DNA of 64,000 nucleotides from Cristatella mucedo (GCA_009760855.2 WPIO01000126.1:928001-992000), one strand, 5' to 3'. Shown: positions 1 to 40,777, counted from the first letter of the stretch. Notes: generated from the letters alone by a model not told the origin. Translations and numbers: made by a program.

Positions 1-669
1 TAACCGTTAAAACCATACTCTTCCATAATGCGAGCAAGTAACTACCCATCTCTCCTTATGGCTCACTATGAACATCTATCTGTAAGAGGACTAAATCAGT
101 GTCAAGTAGTTAATGAATGCCAGGAAGTGTGACGACTATGGCTGAGAGGTCATAGGAGACTTCGAACGATGTCATTCCTGATGGACCTCTAAGGCGGTTT
201 CAAGCAGTTTCCTTGTTTTTCTTCGCCTATGGGACAGCCGGAACACTAAAGCGCAATGAAACAAAAGGGATCGGCCACAGCGACAGAGTTCTCTGTACGG
301 TAGAGCATCAAGAATATCAAGTGAGAGCTGCTGGTAGACCCTCGTAAGGTGGTCGTACTATCACTGCACATTATTTAGGCCTCATCAAGCAATTTGTGAA
401 CGGCTCTAAACAATAAATCAGCAGTTTTCAAGTACCTCCAACATATCTTTCCAAAGCTACTGGAGGCAAAGGTCAAAGCTGGTATCTTTGTAGATCAAAA
501 AGTGTAACGAATTACCCACCTAGTTACTGTAAGACATGCAAGCGACAGTTACAGGTACATTCCACTTCAACGAATGCAAGGAATTTATGGGAACACGTCT
601 TTTGTGTGAATTAGTGTGCCCGCCAGTAATTCTTCAGTGACATGAGAACTAGCAGGAGGGTTTTCTTTA

Positions 670-960
670 TAGCATACTGAAAGCCTATAGAGCATTCGGT
701 GCCAATTCAGTAGTCAATGGCCTTCACCTGACACAATGAAAGAAGAGTGAGAGGCATAGCTGAGTCACGGGGACAATCGCAGGGAGTGAGTGGCCTCAAG
801 CAGCAGTAGCAGCAGCAAAAGATAGCAGGAACGAAAGTCAAAGAGTGAGTGGCGAAAGAAAGGATTGCTTGCAATGCTGCACACGATTGCTGAAGTGAGT
901 AATAAAGCAGAGAACCCACCAACATAAGCAGTTCTTGTACAGTCCTTAAGCGAGTGAAAG
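670..960 (-). mobile_element. LINE-2fam 3' fragment, antisense, diverged
   Basis: GCATTCGGTGCCAATTCAGT and GAGAGGCATAGCTGAGTC line up with the copies at 26200 and 43460 (GCATTCGGTAGCC.., GGGAAGCATAGCAGAGTC). It is heavily mutated, so the borders are approximate. Confidence 0.55.
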
Positions 961-2159
961 GAAGAGCCAGTTTATTGGCTCGGAGCGATCTGATGGCTAG
1001 AGGAGGCTGATATCAGTGTGGCAGTTCCATTAACAATGACAGCCCTTAGCCGTGAGGGAGGGGGCCATGCGAGAAAGAATTCTAATTCTAATTTGTGTCT
1101 ATTGACAGATGAGAGCCATGGCAGCTACTATTCGAAACACAGGCAGCAAAGCCCCGGTTCAGACCACGTAGGTCGAGCCGTCTATCACTTGTCTAGCATA
1201 TTGGAAAGAAGAGTTGGACCCTTGAAAATGATACTAGAGTAATCCTATCTGCACCCTTCCTGTATGCAGCCTCATGAACAGCTTTAGCAGAATCCACAAT
1301 TCACGCTCAATGTTACAGGAAGTTTGTAGAAAAATATGCATGCTTTATTTAATAGGATGATTCCAGGGATTCCATTTTGATCAGTCTAGCCATCCTATGG
1401 CAGCTCAGCCTTTTGCATTTAATTAATACAGCTGAAATTGAGCATGATGCAGGAGAGCCCGAGTGTCTGCCATCACTCCTGCTTGCATAGCCCAACAAAG
1501 AACTGCCTGCAGCAGAAGTCAAACACACGAGATGAGTCATTAAATGCACCTACCCCCTAGGCTAAGACACGGGTTTATGCAAAGTATCTAGAACATGCTC
1601 CCCCAATCTGTCCGTGTACAGAGTCGTGGAGATTTCTTTCAATTTACAATAACACTTCAAACTGTGCACGGTGTTAAGCGCAGACTTGAACACAGCTTAG
1701 AGAAGTCTGGGTCTGACAGCGATCAAGCCAATGTCGCTCTAAAACTGAAGTCCTGCCAGTCAAACGAAAAACAAATTTAAGACAGTTTACAATTTGTTTG
1801 CTAACTGAGAGCTCTCACTACCCGGATACTAAAGGTTTGGCCAACAATATTTCTGCCTTCGTTAAAAAATTGCACATATTCGTGCCTCCATAAAGCCCCC
1901 CTTCGACTACAGCAATTGTTGAGCCGAAACATGTGACCTTACTTACGAGACTTTCTGGGGTTTCTGCATACGAAGAGGCTACCTTAAACAAATATAGTAA
2001 AAACAGCTCGTCTCCTGAAGACCCTATACTATCCCCTCTGTAGTCTTCACTGGCCTATAATCTTAGGCAAGCTTAAGATTGTCAATGCTTCTCATGATAA
2101 TAGGGTTGTTCTAAAGTCTATCAAATCGGCCACCACGTGATTAAAACTAAATAAGCCTG

Positions 2160-2400
2160 GATTGCATTCGGAGGTCATAGCGAACAATCGCTGCCCAGTT
2201 TCCCTTCTTTTTTGGGTCAAAGAAACTCGAAAAGATTGTTGCTAAGCAGCTTTTACCATTCATTAAATAGAATGAATTGTCAGAGAAATTTCAGAGTGAT
2301 TCAAGCGACACCACTCCACTGAAACTGCTCTCCTCTGAGTAACCAAAGGCATCCTATGCAGCAACAATGGCGGGAATGTCAGTGCCCTAACACGAAGACC
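2160..2400 (+). mobile_element. LINE-3fam reverse transcriptase relic
   Basis: Conceptual reading with stops: SKKLEKIVAKQLLPFIK, then FKRHHSTETALL, the fingers/palm approach of CR1-like RTs. It shares CTGAAACTGCTCTC and following bases with 62336. No intact frame. Confidence 0.65.
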
Positions 2401-3013
2401 ACAGTACTGTGGTCTTCGAAGAAAAGATCCCGAGAATCAGTAACCTAGCCTCAATTCTTCCTCTTTGTCAGTGGCCAGCTAGTTCCAAGTTATTAATTGG
2501 TGGTAGCTGGTTCGATGTAACTGAAAGTCTCTGCCACTTGTTCTTGCTGCTATGCGTTTTACTCAGATTCGTTCTTGCACAAAAATCCAGATGTAGTCTT
2601 CTTGGGTAACAAATTCAACAAGGCTGCTAGCTCTGCCGAGGTGCCGGGTGCTACTGCTACTGCAATTTCCATTCCAGCTGCTGCCAGTACTAGCAATAAT
2701 CGCGCCAAAACTAAAAAAATGGTAAGGCCCAAGAGAATAACCTTCTCTGGTAGTTAACATAGCGTAGAAGGATGCTAACAACTATATTGCATTTAACTAG
2801 GCCAAAACTCTATTCGTGGCTTTATTCTGCAGCTGTTTACTCAGCAGGAGAATCTATTTCAGTAGAAAGCTGCATACACTCTTCCTTCTCACATAAATCA
2901 ATTACAACATCGCCAGATACATTAACTACTGACCCAAAACTAAAAAAATATATCAGATTATACATGCCAGTTCAAGTAGCAAACACGGTGCCATTCTATC
3001 TACAACAACATAC

Positions 3014-31994
<28,981 letters not shown>

Positions 31995-32289
31995 CTGACT
32001 GATTTCCTAAAATATAACAAACTAATAAGATATATGCATAATCGAACAAAGCATCTCGGAAAACTGGCAACCAACAAAGTAATAATACAAAAAAAAATAA
32101 TCTATACTAAAAAAATGAAAGTAAATGCTCCTTACCAAACTATGAACTACCAAGAACAATTTTGGTGTCGAAACAATTACGTGTCACCCAGCCTTCCAAT
32201 CTTAGGCACCTATCATAGTTAGAGCTAACCGTAAAGGTAACTCGGCCAGGCGCTCCGGCAGTGCCAGAAGCATCCAATCAGGAAACTCC

Positions 32290-32460
32290 CCCAGTCTTAG
32301 CCAATGAGAAGGTGCACTCACTCCATGAGCCACGTCGTGTGCTCGAATCCTGAAGCAGGTAATCCTTTGTTGCCTGCAGCAAGAGGGTTGCTAAGCTCCA
32401 CAGGCTTCCTGTACCAGTGTACACGAGGCAATTGGATCAGCTGACATTTATTTTTTTAAG
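32290..32460 (+). mobile_element. SINE2, tRNA-derived, diverged
   Basis: TCTTAGCCAATGAGAAGGTG, TGTGCTCGAATCCTGAAGCA, GGTAATCCTTTGTTGCCTGC and GAGGCAATTGGATCAGCTGA align in order with 60083. Confidence 0.65.
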
Positions 32461-33074
32461 TACCGTCAATAGCCACAACCGAAGACAATCGATCTTCGTC
32501 ACCTCGCCTTTCCAGGCCGAACTTGTGCAGCAACAGCTGGTTAGGTTTCGATGTAGTAGAAATCTCTCCGACACCTAGTTAGTTCTCTTGGTATAGTGAG
32601 TGATGGACACACATCATTATCACCAGGTGGCACTGCAGCTTTTTAGCATGTAAAGTCTAATAGAAGGCGGCAAGATATTGTGCAGCAGTGTTGTTTCGAA
32701 TTAGTTATCTCGAGTAAGAATACGCGCTCAAATAAATATCTGAGAATATGGTAAATTGTATGTTAGGACTGACGCAAGTCTTCGGAAGGATAAGACCTGC
32801 CCATATATATCGGGAGATTTTTCCTCACAAATGCGACCTCATAGACATGCAGATCTGAGACATATGCAGTGAATGGTGAGCTAAGCGGCTACTACGGGTT
32901 TTTGCAAGCCTAAGCGGGCTCGCTGGAAACTCACTCAACGATACAAGTGAGGAGGTAAATAACCATATATAAACTTTAAGCTGCATCCAGCATTGCCGAT
33001 CGGTGGTGGTGTTGTCGACGTGCAGTGATGATTAGCGTATGCTAAGACGATGGCAATTGGCAAGGCTACCGTAG

Positions 33075-33494
33075 ATGCCCAAACTTTATTTTAAAAACGA
33101 ATGCATTACAGCAACCCAATTTAACAACTTATATCGAGGAGCGGTGGTGATATTACCGGTAGAGTCGCAGATAAATGCGCCTACACAAATCCTGGACCTT
33201 AGGTTATCATTATTTTCATCAGAAATCGCAGAACTTGAGATACACCATCAACGAAACTTGCAGCATACGTCAAGCCGGGAAACGACCAACAACGCCGAGC
33301 GACCCCCTCTCGATGCAGCCTTGCCGCCCGATAATAGAAGTCGGCTTCCGGCACAGTCAGAACAGACCAGCTCAAATCCTACACCCGCGATCGTAATAGC
33401 AGCGGCTGCGTTAAGCAGACGGCGGGCTAATAATGAACTGACTGTCCTACCGAACGTCCAAATTGGGAGGGTGAACGTCAAGCCTTCTGTGTAA
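33075..33494 (+). CDS. Unidentified 139-codon reading frame
   Basis: An uninterrupted frame of 139 codons ending in TAA. It is rich in Ser, Thr, Asn and Ala, with a basic ALSRRRANNELT stretch near the C-terminus, and is not recognised. It lies between the divergent TOP3B and ROPN1L. There is no signal peptide or membrane segment. An AG directly before the ATG (CTACCGTAG) could be an acceptor, so it may be part of an exon. It could equally be chance or antisense to a TOP3B 5' exon. No repeat similarity was noticed in the window. Confidence 0.22.
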   Translation: MPKLYFKNECITATQFNNLYRGAVVILPVESQINAPTQILDLRLSLFSSEIAELEIHHQRNLQHTSSRETTNNAERPPLDAALPPDNRSRLPAQSEQTSSNPTPAIVIAAAALSRRRANNELTVLPNVQIGRVNVKPSV

Positions 33495-34009
33495 AAAGTG
33501 ATTCACTCATCATCCAATCTCCTAAAAGGGAATCCCTTGCAAGGTGCACACCGATACCAAACAGGCGGGCATTATCGCAGGTCTTTCTCGGTACAGAAAA
33601 GGTAAAAATGGAAAATGTAAACCAACTGTTGGTTACCCCTTTTCAGTCTACCGTTAACTTAAGCCCATAAAAACAAGAACTATCATGTAATTACAACCCT
33701 AAGATGTTTTAAAGTGCAAGAAAGAATAATACTATCCTGATTGCAGTGTTTTGCAAAACAGCCCACTCCGGTGGCGGCCTTGACACTATCGGAAGTTGTG
33801 CCCGAAAGTAGGCTCCAGGAGACACCGCAACCTGTTTTAGTATGTGTAGCCCTCGAAGTATAGAAAGCAAAGTTAATATAAAAAGTTTTTAATAATTTTA
33901 GAAATTCAAAATTTAATAATGTGCATCTATTTTGTGCAAGCATGCTACCTTTCTTTGGTTTGGGGGTGGACCTATTCAATCACTTCTTTGTAACGCCACA
34001 CCGTCGCTA

Positions 34010-34088
34010 ATAGCGACAGTCGCCGTGCAAGCCGGGCTCCTGCGGGGGCGCCTCGTCTAGCGCGCCTTCGACCTTAGGAGCACATAAG
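34010..34088 (+). other. ROPN1L: Candidate non-coding first exon of ROPN1L
   Basis: A short CpG-rich patch in AT-rich surroundings, ending AAG|GTGAGA, a strong donor, about 960 bp before the acceptor at 35053. It has no long open frame. The assignment is inferred only from composition, donor and position. Confidence 0.4.
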
Positions 34089-35065
34089 GTGAGACGCTGT
34101 TTTTACAGATGTTTTTTAAGCAAAAGAAGAGCGTCCGCGGAACCAAGACGAAAAGTGCAATTGCTAGCGATACGCTAAAAGCGGTATTCTGTGACCAGAC
34201 GGTTTGGCGCTAATCCTACTGTTGACACTGCAGTAATGTCATTACGCATGGCGTATGAGAATGAATTAGAGAAAGGTTGCTTCATTTGCTCAAGGTTCTG
34301 ATCATCCATAGTTTAATGGGGACTAGAATTATATAGCGAAGAGAGAGAGAGAGAGGCATGCAGACCTATATGGATGCTACGATACACGCAACACAATGCG
34401 CAGACTCTTGACAGTCTTAGGAGGGGTAAGACCTGTCAATAGGCTTTGAAAAGCTTTCCTCTCAAATTTGACGTAAGAAGAATGCAGGGCAAAAGGGAAC
34501 AAGCAAAACAGACAGAGGCGTAGGCAGAATGTCAGGGTAAGATGGGTACGAGTCCATAGACAAAGAATCTACAAACTCGTACTTGTGGCAACCAACCTCT
34601 TGGAGCAGCTGATAATAATCAATTAAAATATATTTCAATAAATCTCTCTTATGGTATTATTTAGTTTTTACGAACAGTCTAATCACAATCTTTATAGACA
34701 ATTACTGACTTGAGGCATAATATACCGAGTTCGTGCTTAGTATCCTATGCTTCAACTTGTCTGTATTCTTTTTAAACACAGATTGCTAATTTTTGTTGCT
34801 AGCCCATGTATCCCAAAAGGTCTGTATAGAAAATACTTGAGATGAGAGCATCGAACGTTAATTCTGTTGTGGAGCCGCTGTGACACGAAGTGAAGTAAAG
34901 ATGAAACAGCCGAAGTACTCGCCAGAATAATGCGTGTATGGGGCACCCTCTTGTCATTTCGAGACAAATCCAGAAGGAAATTAAGCAAGTGCACGTTGTA
35001 GGATATCTATAGATGGATTTTATTGAAGCCTAAATCTCCTACTCCTTTTTCAGACAGAATTCAGG

Positions 35066-35199
35066 ATGCCTCAGCCGGACGAACCTTATTACTGCTCGCA
35101 GCAAATCAAGATACCGCCAGAATTCCCGGATATTCTCAAACAGTTTACTAAAGCGGCCATTCGTACACAGCCAAAAGATGTCCTGTCATGGTCCGCTGC
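35066..35199 (+). CDS. ROPN1L: ROPN1L coding exon 1 (RIIa domain)
   Basis: Forty-four codons plus 2 nt: [20 protein letters not shown] then [20 protein letters not shown] and SWSA. It holds nearly the whole RIIa dimerisation helix pair. The donor is GC|GTAAGT. The upstream TTTTTCAG at 35053 marks a 3' splice site before the ATG. Confidence 0.95.
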
Positions 35200-38100
35200 G
35201 TAAGTACTCTGCAGTTTTGCTGACGTCTCCGTCATTTCAAAGTTTAATCATTGAATAGCTAGCCCTGGCTGCGTGTATCTCAGGTGTAAAGCTCATACAG
35301 CAAATTTAGAGTGCCTAGAAATAGATTGAGTTATATGAGGGCACTTAATCAAGTGTATCATTATTATTAATATTATTATGGGTCCGACGCTCTGATGCTC
35401 GGGTACTAATGCACGATCTGGTTAATTATGCCCGCCGCTATTATGTGGCTGAATGGTATGAGTAACTGGTTAAAAGGATTGTGTATAGAAGCTATCGCAG
35501 AAACAACAGCCGTTACGTTTGTACTTGGCAACTGACAGTGTCGCCAAGTAGGAATGCTGATCCCCTAAAAGCCTGCTAACATTGCAGGTCCTGCGGAGCC
35601 TCAAACTCGACTCTGTAGTCTTTTTAGCTGCTAGGGAACTGTCAGTCATTCACAGAAGCTCTAAAGTAACTAGGAATGTTTGAGGTATCTTTTCTTGAAA
35701 TTGCAACTACCGCACTAAAACTAGGGGAAAAGCTGTAATAATGGTGTCGGGAGACCACCCTAGGTGGTTATAACTGTTTTGAGGGCAGTAATATGAATGT
35801 ATCAGCGCTCAATCATACATGCTCTTATTTTGGAGTTTGTACAACCTAGCAAGCTGTCTTGCTGAATGACCAAGACTTTTTAGACTCGCGAATGGAAATC
35901 TTGAGAATGAATCAAAGAAAAACACGTGCCACGGTAACAGGATAATAATGAGAGTACATGGCTGTTTTGAAAGTTTAATCAGTGGCTTAGGGGATCACAC
36001 TGCCGGCATCAGATTGGTTTGTGGACAAACACGATGATTTCTCTCTATCTTTCTCTGTTGTTTATAGGTACTTCAAGGCGATGGCTTTCGGAGAAGTTCC
36101 TCCCGTAAAGGAGAGATTAGAGATGCCCTCTGCAACTCAAAAGACAGACACCGGACTGACACCAGGACTTCTAAAAGTCCTGCATAAACAGGTAACACTC
36201 TTAAGACAATATAAAGCTGCAGATCGAAAGGGAAATTAAAATAATCCAAAGTGCGTCGTCATTTGGCCCTTTAAAATACTATCTTAGAGCGTATTTGCAC
36301 GTGGGGAGGTATATTAGATTATTATGGCAGTCGTCTTTGCATAAATGTTTGGTTCAGCGACCATCCCTTTATATAATATTATGAAGTTACATATGGTCCT
36401 AAGCTATGAATTGATCGAGAGTTTTAGTCCAATATTTACCCTTTAATTGCAGCTGGGACCAAAGAAAATTACATCGTTGGATGTAATTCAGCAAAAATGG
36501 CTGGCCCTTGACCTTCCACAGGAGCGTCTGGACGAGCTTGTTCGAACTGGCAGCTTTGGAGGAGACGTCGAGTGGCTGAAGTTTTTTGCTCTTGCAGCTT
36601 CAACAATTGGAGAGGTATGTCTCTTTCTTGTAGCACGTGGTTATTGAGCGTATGCTCTACTCCGTAGATCCATTTTCGTAACTGAACGAAATGGGCCATC
36701 AATTTAAAAAGAATTGGCTCGACAGTAAAACCATTATTTGACTGACCCATAGCAGTGTCCTTATTGAAAAAGTTCAGCATTTTGCAGATGAATAGGACAT
36801 CGCGAGCCATGAAAGTAATGCCACAGTAATCCGGTGTCATATTCAATATTCTAGCTGGCTTACTTACGAAAAAATGCTCTTCTTAATATCCATCGGTCGA
36901 TTTTCTATTTCGTATACTTCGGAAGTATTAATGTATAAGTATTCCTTAAAGCGCTGAAAAAACGTTCAGAAAGATAAATCACATCATACTACTATATATT
37001 AGAACGAAATGGCCTGCATAGTTTCGTCACTATATTAATAAAGACTTGATTTCCTCACGGAGAAACCATTTTAGCACGGAAAACCAAAAATGAGACCGAC
37101 CGAAAAGAAAAATAAAGTTAGTTGATAGATGTACTACATCTAGTAGCCAACTTCTAAGCAACATGTTTGGAGTGTCCCGACGCCGCATATCTTTTTTCCG
37201 TTGCGGTTTCGGTAGGCAGTAGTACTCATACAGTGCATTAATTGCACATTCACACTTGGATCTAGAAGACATCATTAATGATACACCATAGCTAAGCTGC
37301 ACTGCATTACTTGTTAATTTAGAACGAATTTTTCGAAAAGGTTTCAACTACCCAATCGGTATCCATATTGCTCAAATGCTGCTATCGGAGCATAGTTACT
37401 GCATTTATTTTCCAGACAATCATTATTTGCACAGCTGACTCTCAATCTTTCCCGAAACTATCTAGTTCAGGCTTTGTAAGGTCTTCGATTTAGGAGTCAT
37501 ATGCGATAGCAGCATGAACCCAAAAGGAATATAATACATCTTAAATATGCTAAACTATTACCGTACAAAAAGAGCAAAAGGCAAGAGGTGCCGTTTGGAA
37601 ATTCTTTTAATTTCATCGCTGCAATAACCAGCCCAGGCGCCGACATAGTTTGGCTTCAACGTTAGTATGCGAGGAGTCCAGGCAAACTGGAATGCTTATC
37701 CACCAAGCAGCCAGTAACACCCTAGAAGCCCTAGTGGGAGTGTGTGCCAGCAGTTGAAGGTCATATCAGGGTTAGCAACCGGACTTTCGCAGGCACAGCA
37801 AATATACACCTCATTGCTAAGCTAATTTTTGGACAATCCGATCTACGAAGAAAATAAATAAAAAAAAAACTGCAGAGCAATTTGCTAGCATCTCACGAGG
37901 TCGTAGCCCAGCGGTGGACTGTTCGAACTTAATGACACGGGTTGTAGGGACTCGAGTCCTTTAGAGGGTCATGCTCTCGAGAAGGCCTTGAGAAGGCAAT
38001 ATTTTATAATAAGCCACTTCAAGCGGCTGTCGTAGCCACTAGTGGGACTTCTGCATCTATTTAACGAGGCTGCTCTATCAGCCGACCTTTACTCTGTTTT

Positions 38101-39202
38101 TTCCAGCTACAAGTTAATACTAGACTTATCGCCATTCCTCGCGAGTCATTTTACCGAAGCTCCCCTTTTCGTAGCCAGAGCGCTCTCGGTTATCACGAAA
38201 ATTTGAAAGTTGACCCCTTGATTTATGCTGAGGCTTTAAAGTGCACGTATTTGACGCTGACCATGGCCACGCCTTCGTTCGCTGTGCAATTGCTAATACG
38301 CGATCTTAGACCTGGCTAATTAATAGCTGTGCTGCACCAATGTAAGTGCTGCTTGTATGGGTTCAACCCAATGGAGGCCGTTCCGAAGAGATCACATTCC
38401 AAAGAGCAATCAGAGAACTACCGGTGAGACCTTCTTGGCTACGTTAAGCATTAAGGTATGCTTTTTCACACAGTCCAAACTTATTTGCTGGTGGTGGTCC
38501 ACCCATAAATAAGCACTGGGGAAAGATAAGCCAACATGGAAAGGTTGAAGTTTCACTACGTAACCGAACGATTTCCTGGCTACCCGGTTACTGCGTAGGC
38601 TGCCCGTGATCCGCACGGGATTAAGCACATCTCCTGCAATAATGTATTAATATTTTATTTTATTATCAAATACTTATGCAATGATTTTATTTAATCCTTG
38701 CAATAATTAAGCACAACTCCTGACCAATTTGAGGCATACTTCATTAGTGTTTGAGCGGGGGGGGGAACAAACTAGGTAGGATGTTCGACTGAAACGGCTT
38801 AGGGCAGCTTATGAGCATCGTCGTGGGATTGGTTGGCTGTATTGCGAACTGAAAATTTTAGAACATAACGCAGACAATGAAAACTGTCTGCGAAGTGCTG
38901 ACGGCCGACCCCGAAGGAGGCGCGGCAAGAATTCCATTTCCGCTATTCAAAGAGCTGTATTCTTACCTGGCCAGAATCGACGGTGAGATCTCAGCGGACC
39001 AGATACACGAAGTCACGAACCACCTCCAATATGATGTGTAAGCAGTGCGCCGCTTGTGCTACTCATGTATGGGTACAACGTTCACAGCCGAGACGCGGCA
39101 ATGTCGCATTTACTCAAACGATTCTGCGCTTCCAGGGACAAGCAGGATGGCTTCGTTCAACCGAGAAATTTCCTCAGCCCGGACTGTCCGAAGCTATCGT
39201 GA
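35066..39202 (+). CDS. ROPN1L: Ropporin-1-like protein (RIIa domain, radial spoke type), complete
   Basis: Sperm/ciliary protein with an RIIa dimerisation-docking domain that binds amphipathic helices of AKAP-type partners. Its Chlamydomonas relative RSP11 sits in radial spokes. Five exons, 35066-35199, 36068-36191, 36453-36614, 38862-39037 and 39136-39202, join to 220 residues (human ROPN1L 230). Seen: [20 protein letters not shown] near residue 12 (RIIa), [56 protein letters not shown] and the C-terminus [18 protein letters not shown]. The start is the first Met, immediately followed by the conserved PxPDE. It lies head to head with TOP3B. A 3' splice site 12 bases before the ATG implies an upstream non-coding exon. 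Presence of the gene implies an organism with motile cilia or flagellate sperm. Confidence 0.93.
35283..35382 (+). mobile_element. LINE-1fam 3' end in ROPN1L intron 1
   Basis: GTGCCTAGAAATAGATTGAG, GAGGGCACTTAATCAAGTG and an (ATT)n-type tail. The hairpin arms AGTGCC/GGCACT are both changed from the usual AGCGCC/GGCGCT. Confidence 0.8.
36068..36191 (+). CDS. ROPN1L: ROPN1L coding exon 2
   Basis: Encodes [20 protein letters not shown] then [21 protein letters not shown], nearly identical in spacing to human ROPN1L. The acceptor is TTATAG|GTACTT and the donor CAG|GTAACA. Confidence 0.96.
36453..36614 (+). CDS. ROPN1L: ROPN1L coding exon 3
   Basis: Fifty-four codons, phase 0: [32 protein letters not shown], and [16 protein letters not shown]. 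This corresponds to the human region of QKWKNLCLP and KWINFLALGCSMLGG. The acceptor is AATTGCAG|CTGGGA and the donor GAG|GTATGT. Confidence 0.93.
37893..38110 (+). mobile_element. SINE2-like, in ROPN1L intron 3
   Basis: GTCGTAGCCCAGCGGTGGAC (A box), GGGACTCGAGTCCTTTAG (B box), and a 3' part TTTAACGAGGCTGCTCTATC, AGCCGACCTTTACTCTG. Confidence 0.6.
38862..39037 (+). CDS. ROPN1L: ROPN1L coding exon 4
   Basis: Encodes [40 protein letters not shown] and [18 protein letters not shown]. The acceptor ATTTTAG|AACATA gives exactly the human spacing; a nearer CGCAG at 38873 would delete four residues. The donor is GAT GT|GTAAGC. Confidence 0.92.
39136..39202 (+). CDS. ROPN1L: ROPN1L coding exon 5 (terminal)
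   Basis: One nt plus 21 codons and a TGA stop: [21 protein letters not shown]. It matches the ropporin C-terminus pattern (acidic/Gly, then DFF/NFL, Pro-x-Cys-Pro). The acceptor is CTTCCAG|GGACAA, 98 bp after exon 4. No nearby AATAAA is obvious; one occurs at about 41092. Confidence 0.88.
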
Positions 39203-39639
39203 GCCTGGAAAAATGCCTGGTCCGCTATATCTGATACGAAAGTGCTGCAGCAAGGCTGCAGCGCGCCACCGAAGCAGTCGACGGCGCAGCCGCGTCGGCG
39301 GCTGAGGACGCTGAGGTCGAATGCACGCGCGAGTCGCCTCCACGGGCACGCGAGGTGCTTCCATAGCTGAGCGGACTGCTTGCATTTTTGGCAACCCAAA
39401 GCACCAAGACAGTCGGGCGAGGCGTTGCTGCGAAAGTGGTAGACCTTTTGTTCTGTCACCTGTAATATTTACCTATACCTTTTTGTTAGTAAATGGTCGG
39501 CTGCCGACCTGTTAAGCGAATCACTCTAGGCTAGCTTGAGCTCTCCGATGGCACAGCTGAGTGACACAATACGCCGCACTCTGCATTTCGACGGCGTTTC
39601 TCGAACGACTCGATCTTCGGTTGAGTAAGTTTTACCAGA

Positions 39640-40125
39640 CAGTGGTGCTCTGTTCGCGAAGGCATTAATGAAATCACTAGGTATAGGCTGGAAGCGGTAG
39701 GCATTTCGATGTCATATGAACAGTAATTTATGGCGAACGATGGTCAAACTACAAGCAGATAAGCTTTAAACAGGTCTTAGCTGTAACGGTTTCCGTATAC
39801 GATGTTCACAAAACTTCTATTTTTTGTACGAGAACAGTGCAACGGACATAAACACAGGTAGGTCTTTCTTTCGGGAAGTGAGAATGGTGGCCACGTGGTT
39901 TGCTAGGTAGTATATTGGTTTTCAAATGGAGACAGCTTATGAAATAGCCATTCTATGCAAGCTAACGACCAGTGCACTCCGTGTTTATGCAACACGATTT
40001 ATGTACGACTACCGACCGCGGTTGGATATAGGGAAAGAACCTGGCCACCACGTCTCTCTGGGCAGCGACCGGCAGCATCGAGAGTCTGCTGCTACGAGTC
40101 TTCATGCGGTCGCCTGCCACGTCAT
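39640..40125 (+). repeat. Dispersed repeat A, copy 1
   Basis: Shares with 63560-64000 an ordered series of matches, near-identical over the last 110 bp (GACTACCGACCGCGGTT, GGGAAAGAACCTGGCCACCA, GTCTTCATGCGGTCGCC). No coding identity recognised. Confidence 0.8.
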
Positions 40126-40611
40126 CCGTAACGAATCGGGATTTATTTCCACTTTCGTGAGAGTGATGCGGTTGATTGCGAGCGGTGATCTCTCAGCGAG
40201 TGGGATTGACGCGCAGTAATACCGGCTGAGAAAGTATCGGGGATCAACCTCCAATGGGATTGGGACTCCAAGTCTTTACTGAGGCGGCTGAAGCTGAGCG
40301 CACTGGCAGAGGCAGCACGGAGGCGGCTGAAGCCGATGAGGAACTTGGGAACGAGGCAGCCGGTGCCTGTGGGAGCAGTGCTCCGAAGCTCGCTCAGGAG
40401 GGCCAGGTGGGAGAAGTGAATCAGTTACTTGTTTTCGGGGGGGTGTGGCGGGAGGAGGGTCCCGAGAACACCGAAAACCGGACACTGGTCCTGCCTTGAA
40501 CACAACACCAAGGATGTGCATTCATTCGCTGATGTCAGGACTAGCGGGAGTAAGATTTGATTTCCGCTACCTGTGTCAGCGAAGAGAGACTAACTGAGCG
40601 ATAGCGTAAAT

Positions 40612-40777
40612 ACCTATTCACGAAGGGGCGGCACAGTAACGCACTGGTCGCAATCATCTCGAGCACAGGGCTGCCTTTCGCGGCTGCTTCCGGTGCTGAT
40701 AAGGCCTGCTGATACAGCTTGCGGCCGGCTGGAGGGGTGTCGCCGAAGCCATCTTGGATACGCTGTCGCTTCGGCAT
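40612..40777 (-). CDS. Candidate first coding exon, unidentified
   Basis: Begins MPKRQRIQDGFGDTPPAGRK, with a basic Met-Pro-Lys-Arg-Gln-Arg start resembling a nuclear localisation signal, and reads about 55 codons to FVNR before AATAG|GTATTT. It lies in a CpG-rich, promoter-like block. The family is unknown and there is no second exon, so it may be chance. Confidence 0.2.

Larger units (their letters stand above)
1..3013. other. TOP3B: Left flank, probable TOP3B 3' intron
   Basis: Exon 14 ends in a donor at 3014, so this stretch should be intron unless the last exon is too diverged to see. It contains a LINE-2fam relic (670-960) and a LINE-3fam RT relic (2160-2400). Frames at 1018-1242 and 2563-2781 are unrecognised. 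Confidence 0.5.
31995..35065. promoter_or_regulatory. Bidirectional 5' region between TOP3B and ROPN1L
   Basis: Head-to-head interval of about 3.1 kb. Both first coding exons are preceded by splice acceptors, so transcription of both genes probably starts inside this interval. The CpG-dense stretch 34010-34088, ending CATAAG|GTGAGA, is a good candidate for the non-coding first exon of ROPN1L. The TOP3B 5' exon was not located; the GC-rich stretch at 33240-33480 is one place it could be. A SINE2 copy lies at about 32290-32460. Apart from these and the 139-codon reading frame at 33075, I see nothing definite. Confidence 0.5.

Noticed and set aside
1018-1242. Short gene at the left edge
   Set aside because: 74 codons, no recognised motif, surrounded by LINE relics; not supportable.
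2563-2781. Candidate last exon of TOP3B
   Set aside because: The peptide has no CxxC, RGG or KMSALAAYFV-like end and does not align with any TOP3B tail.
38874-39037. Nearer acceptor (CGCAG at 38873) for ROPN1L exon 4
   Set aside because: Also in frame, but removes four residues relative to orthologues; the ATTTTAG at 38861 fits exactly.
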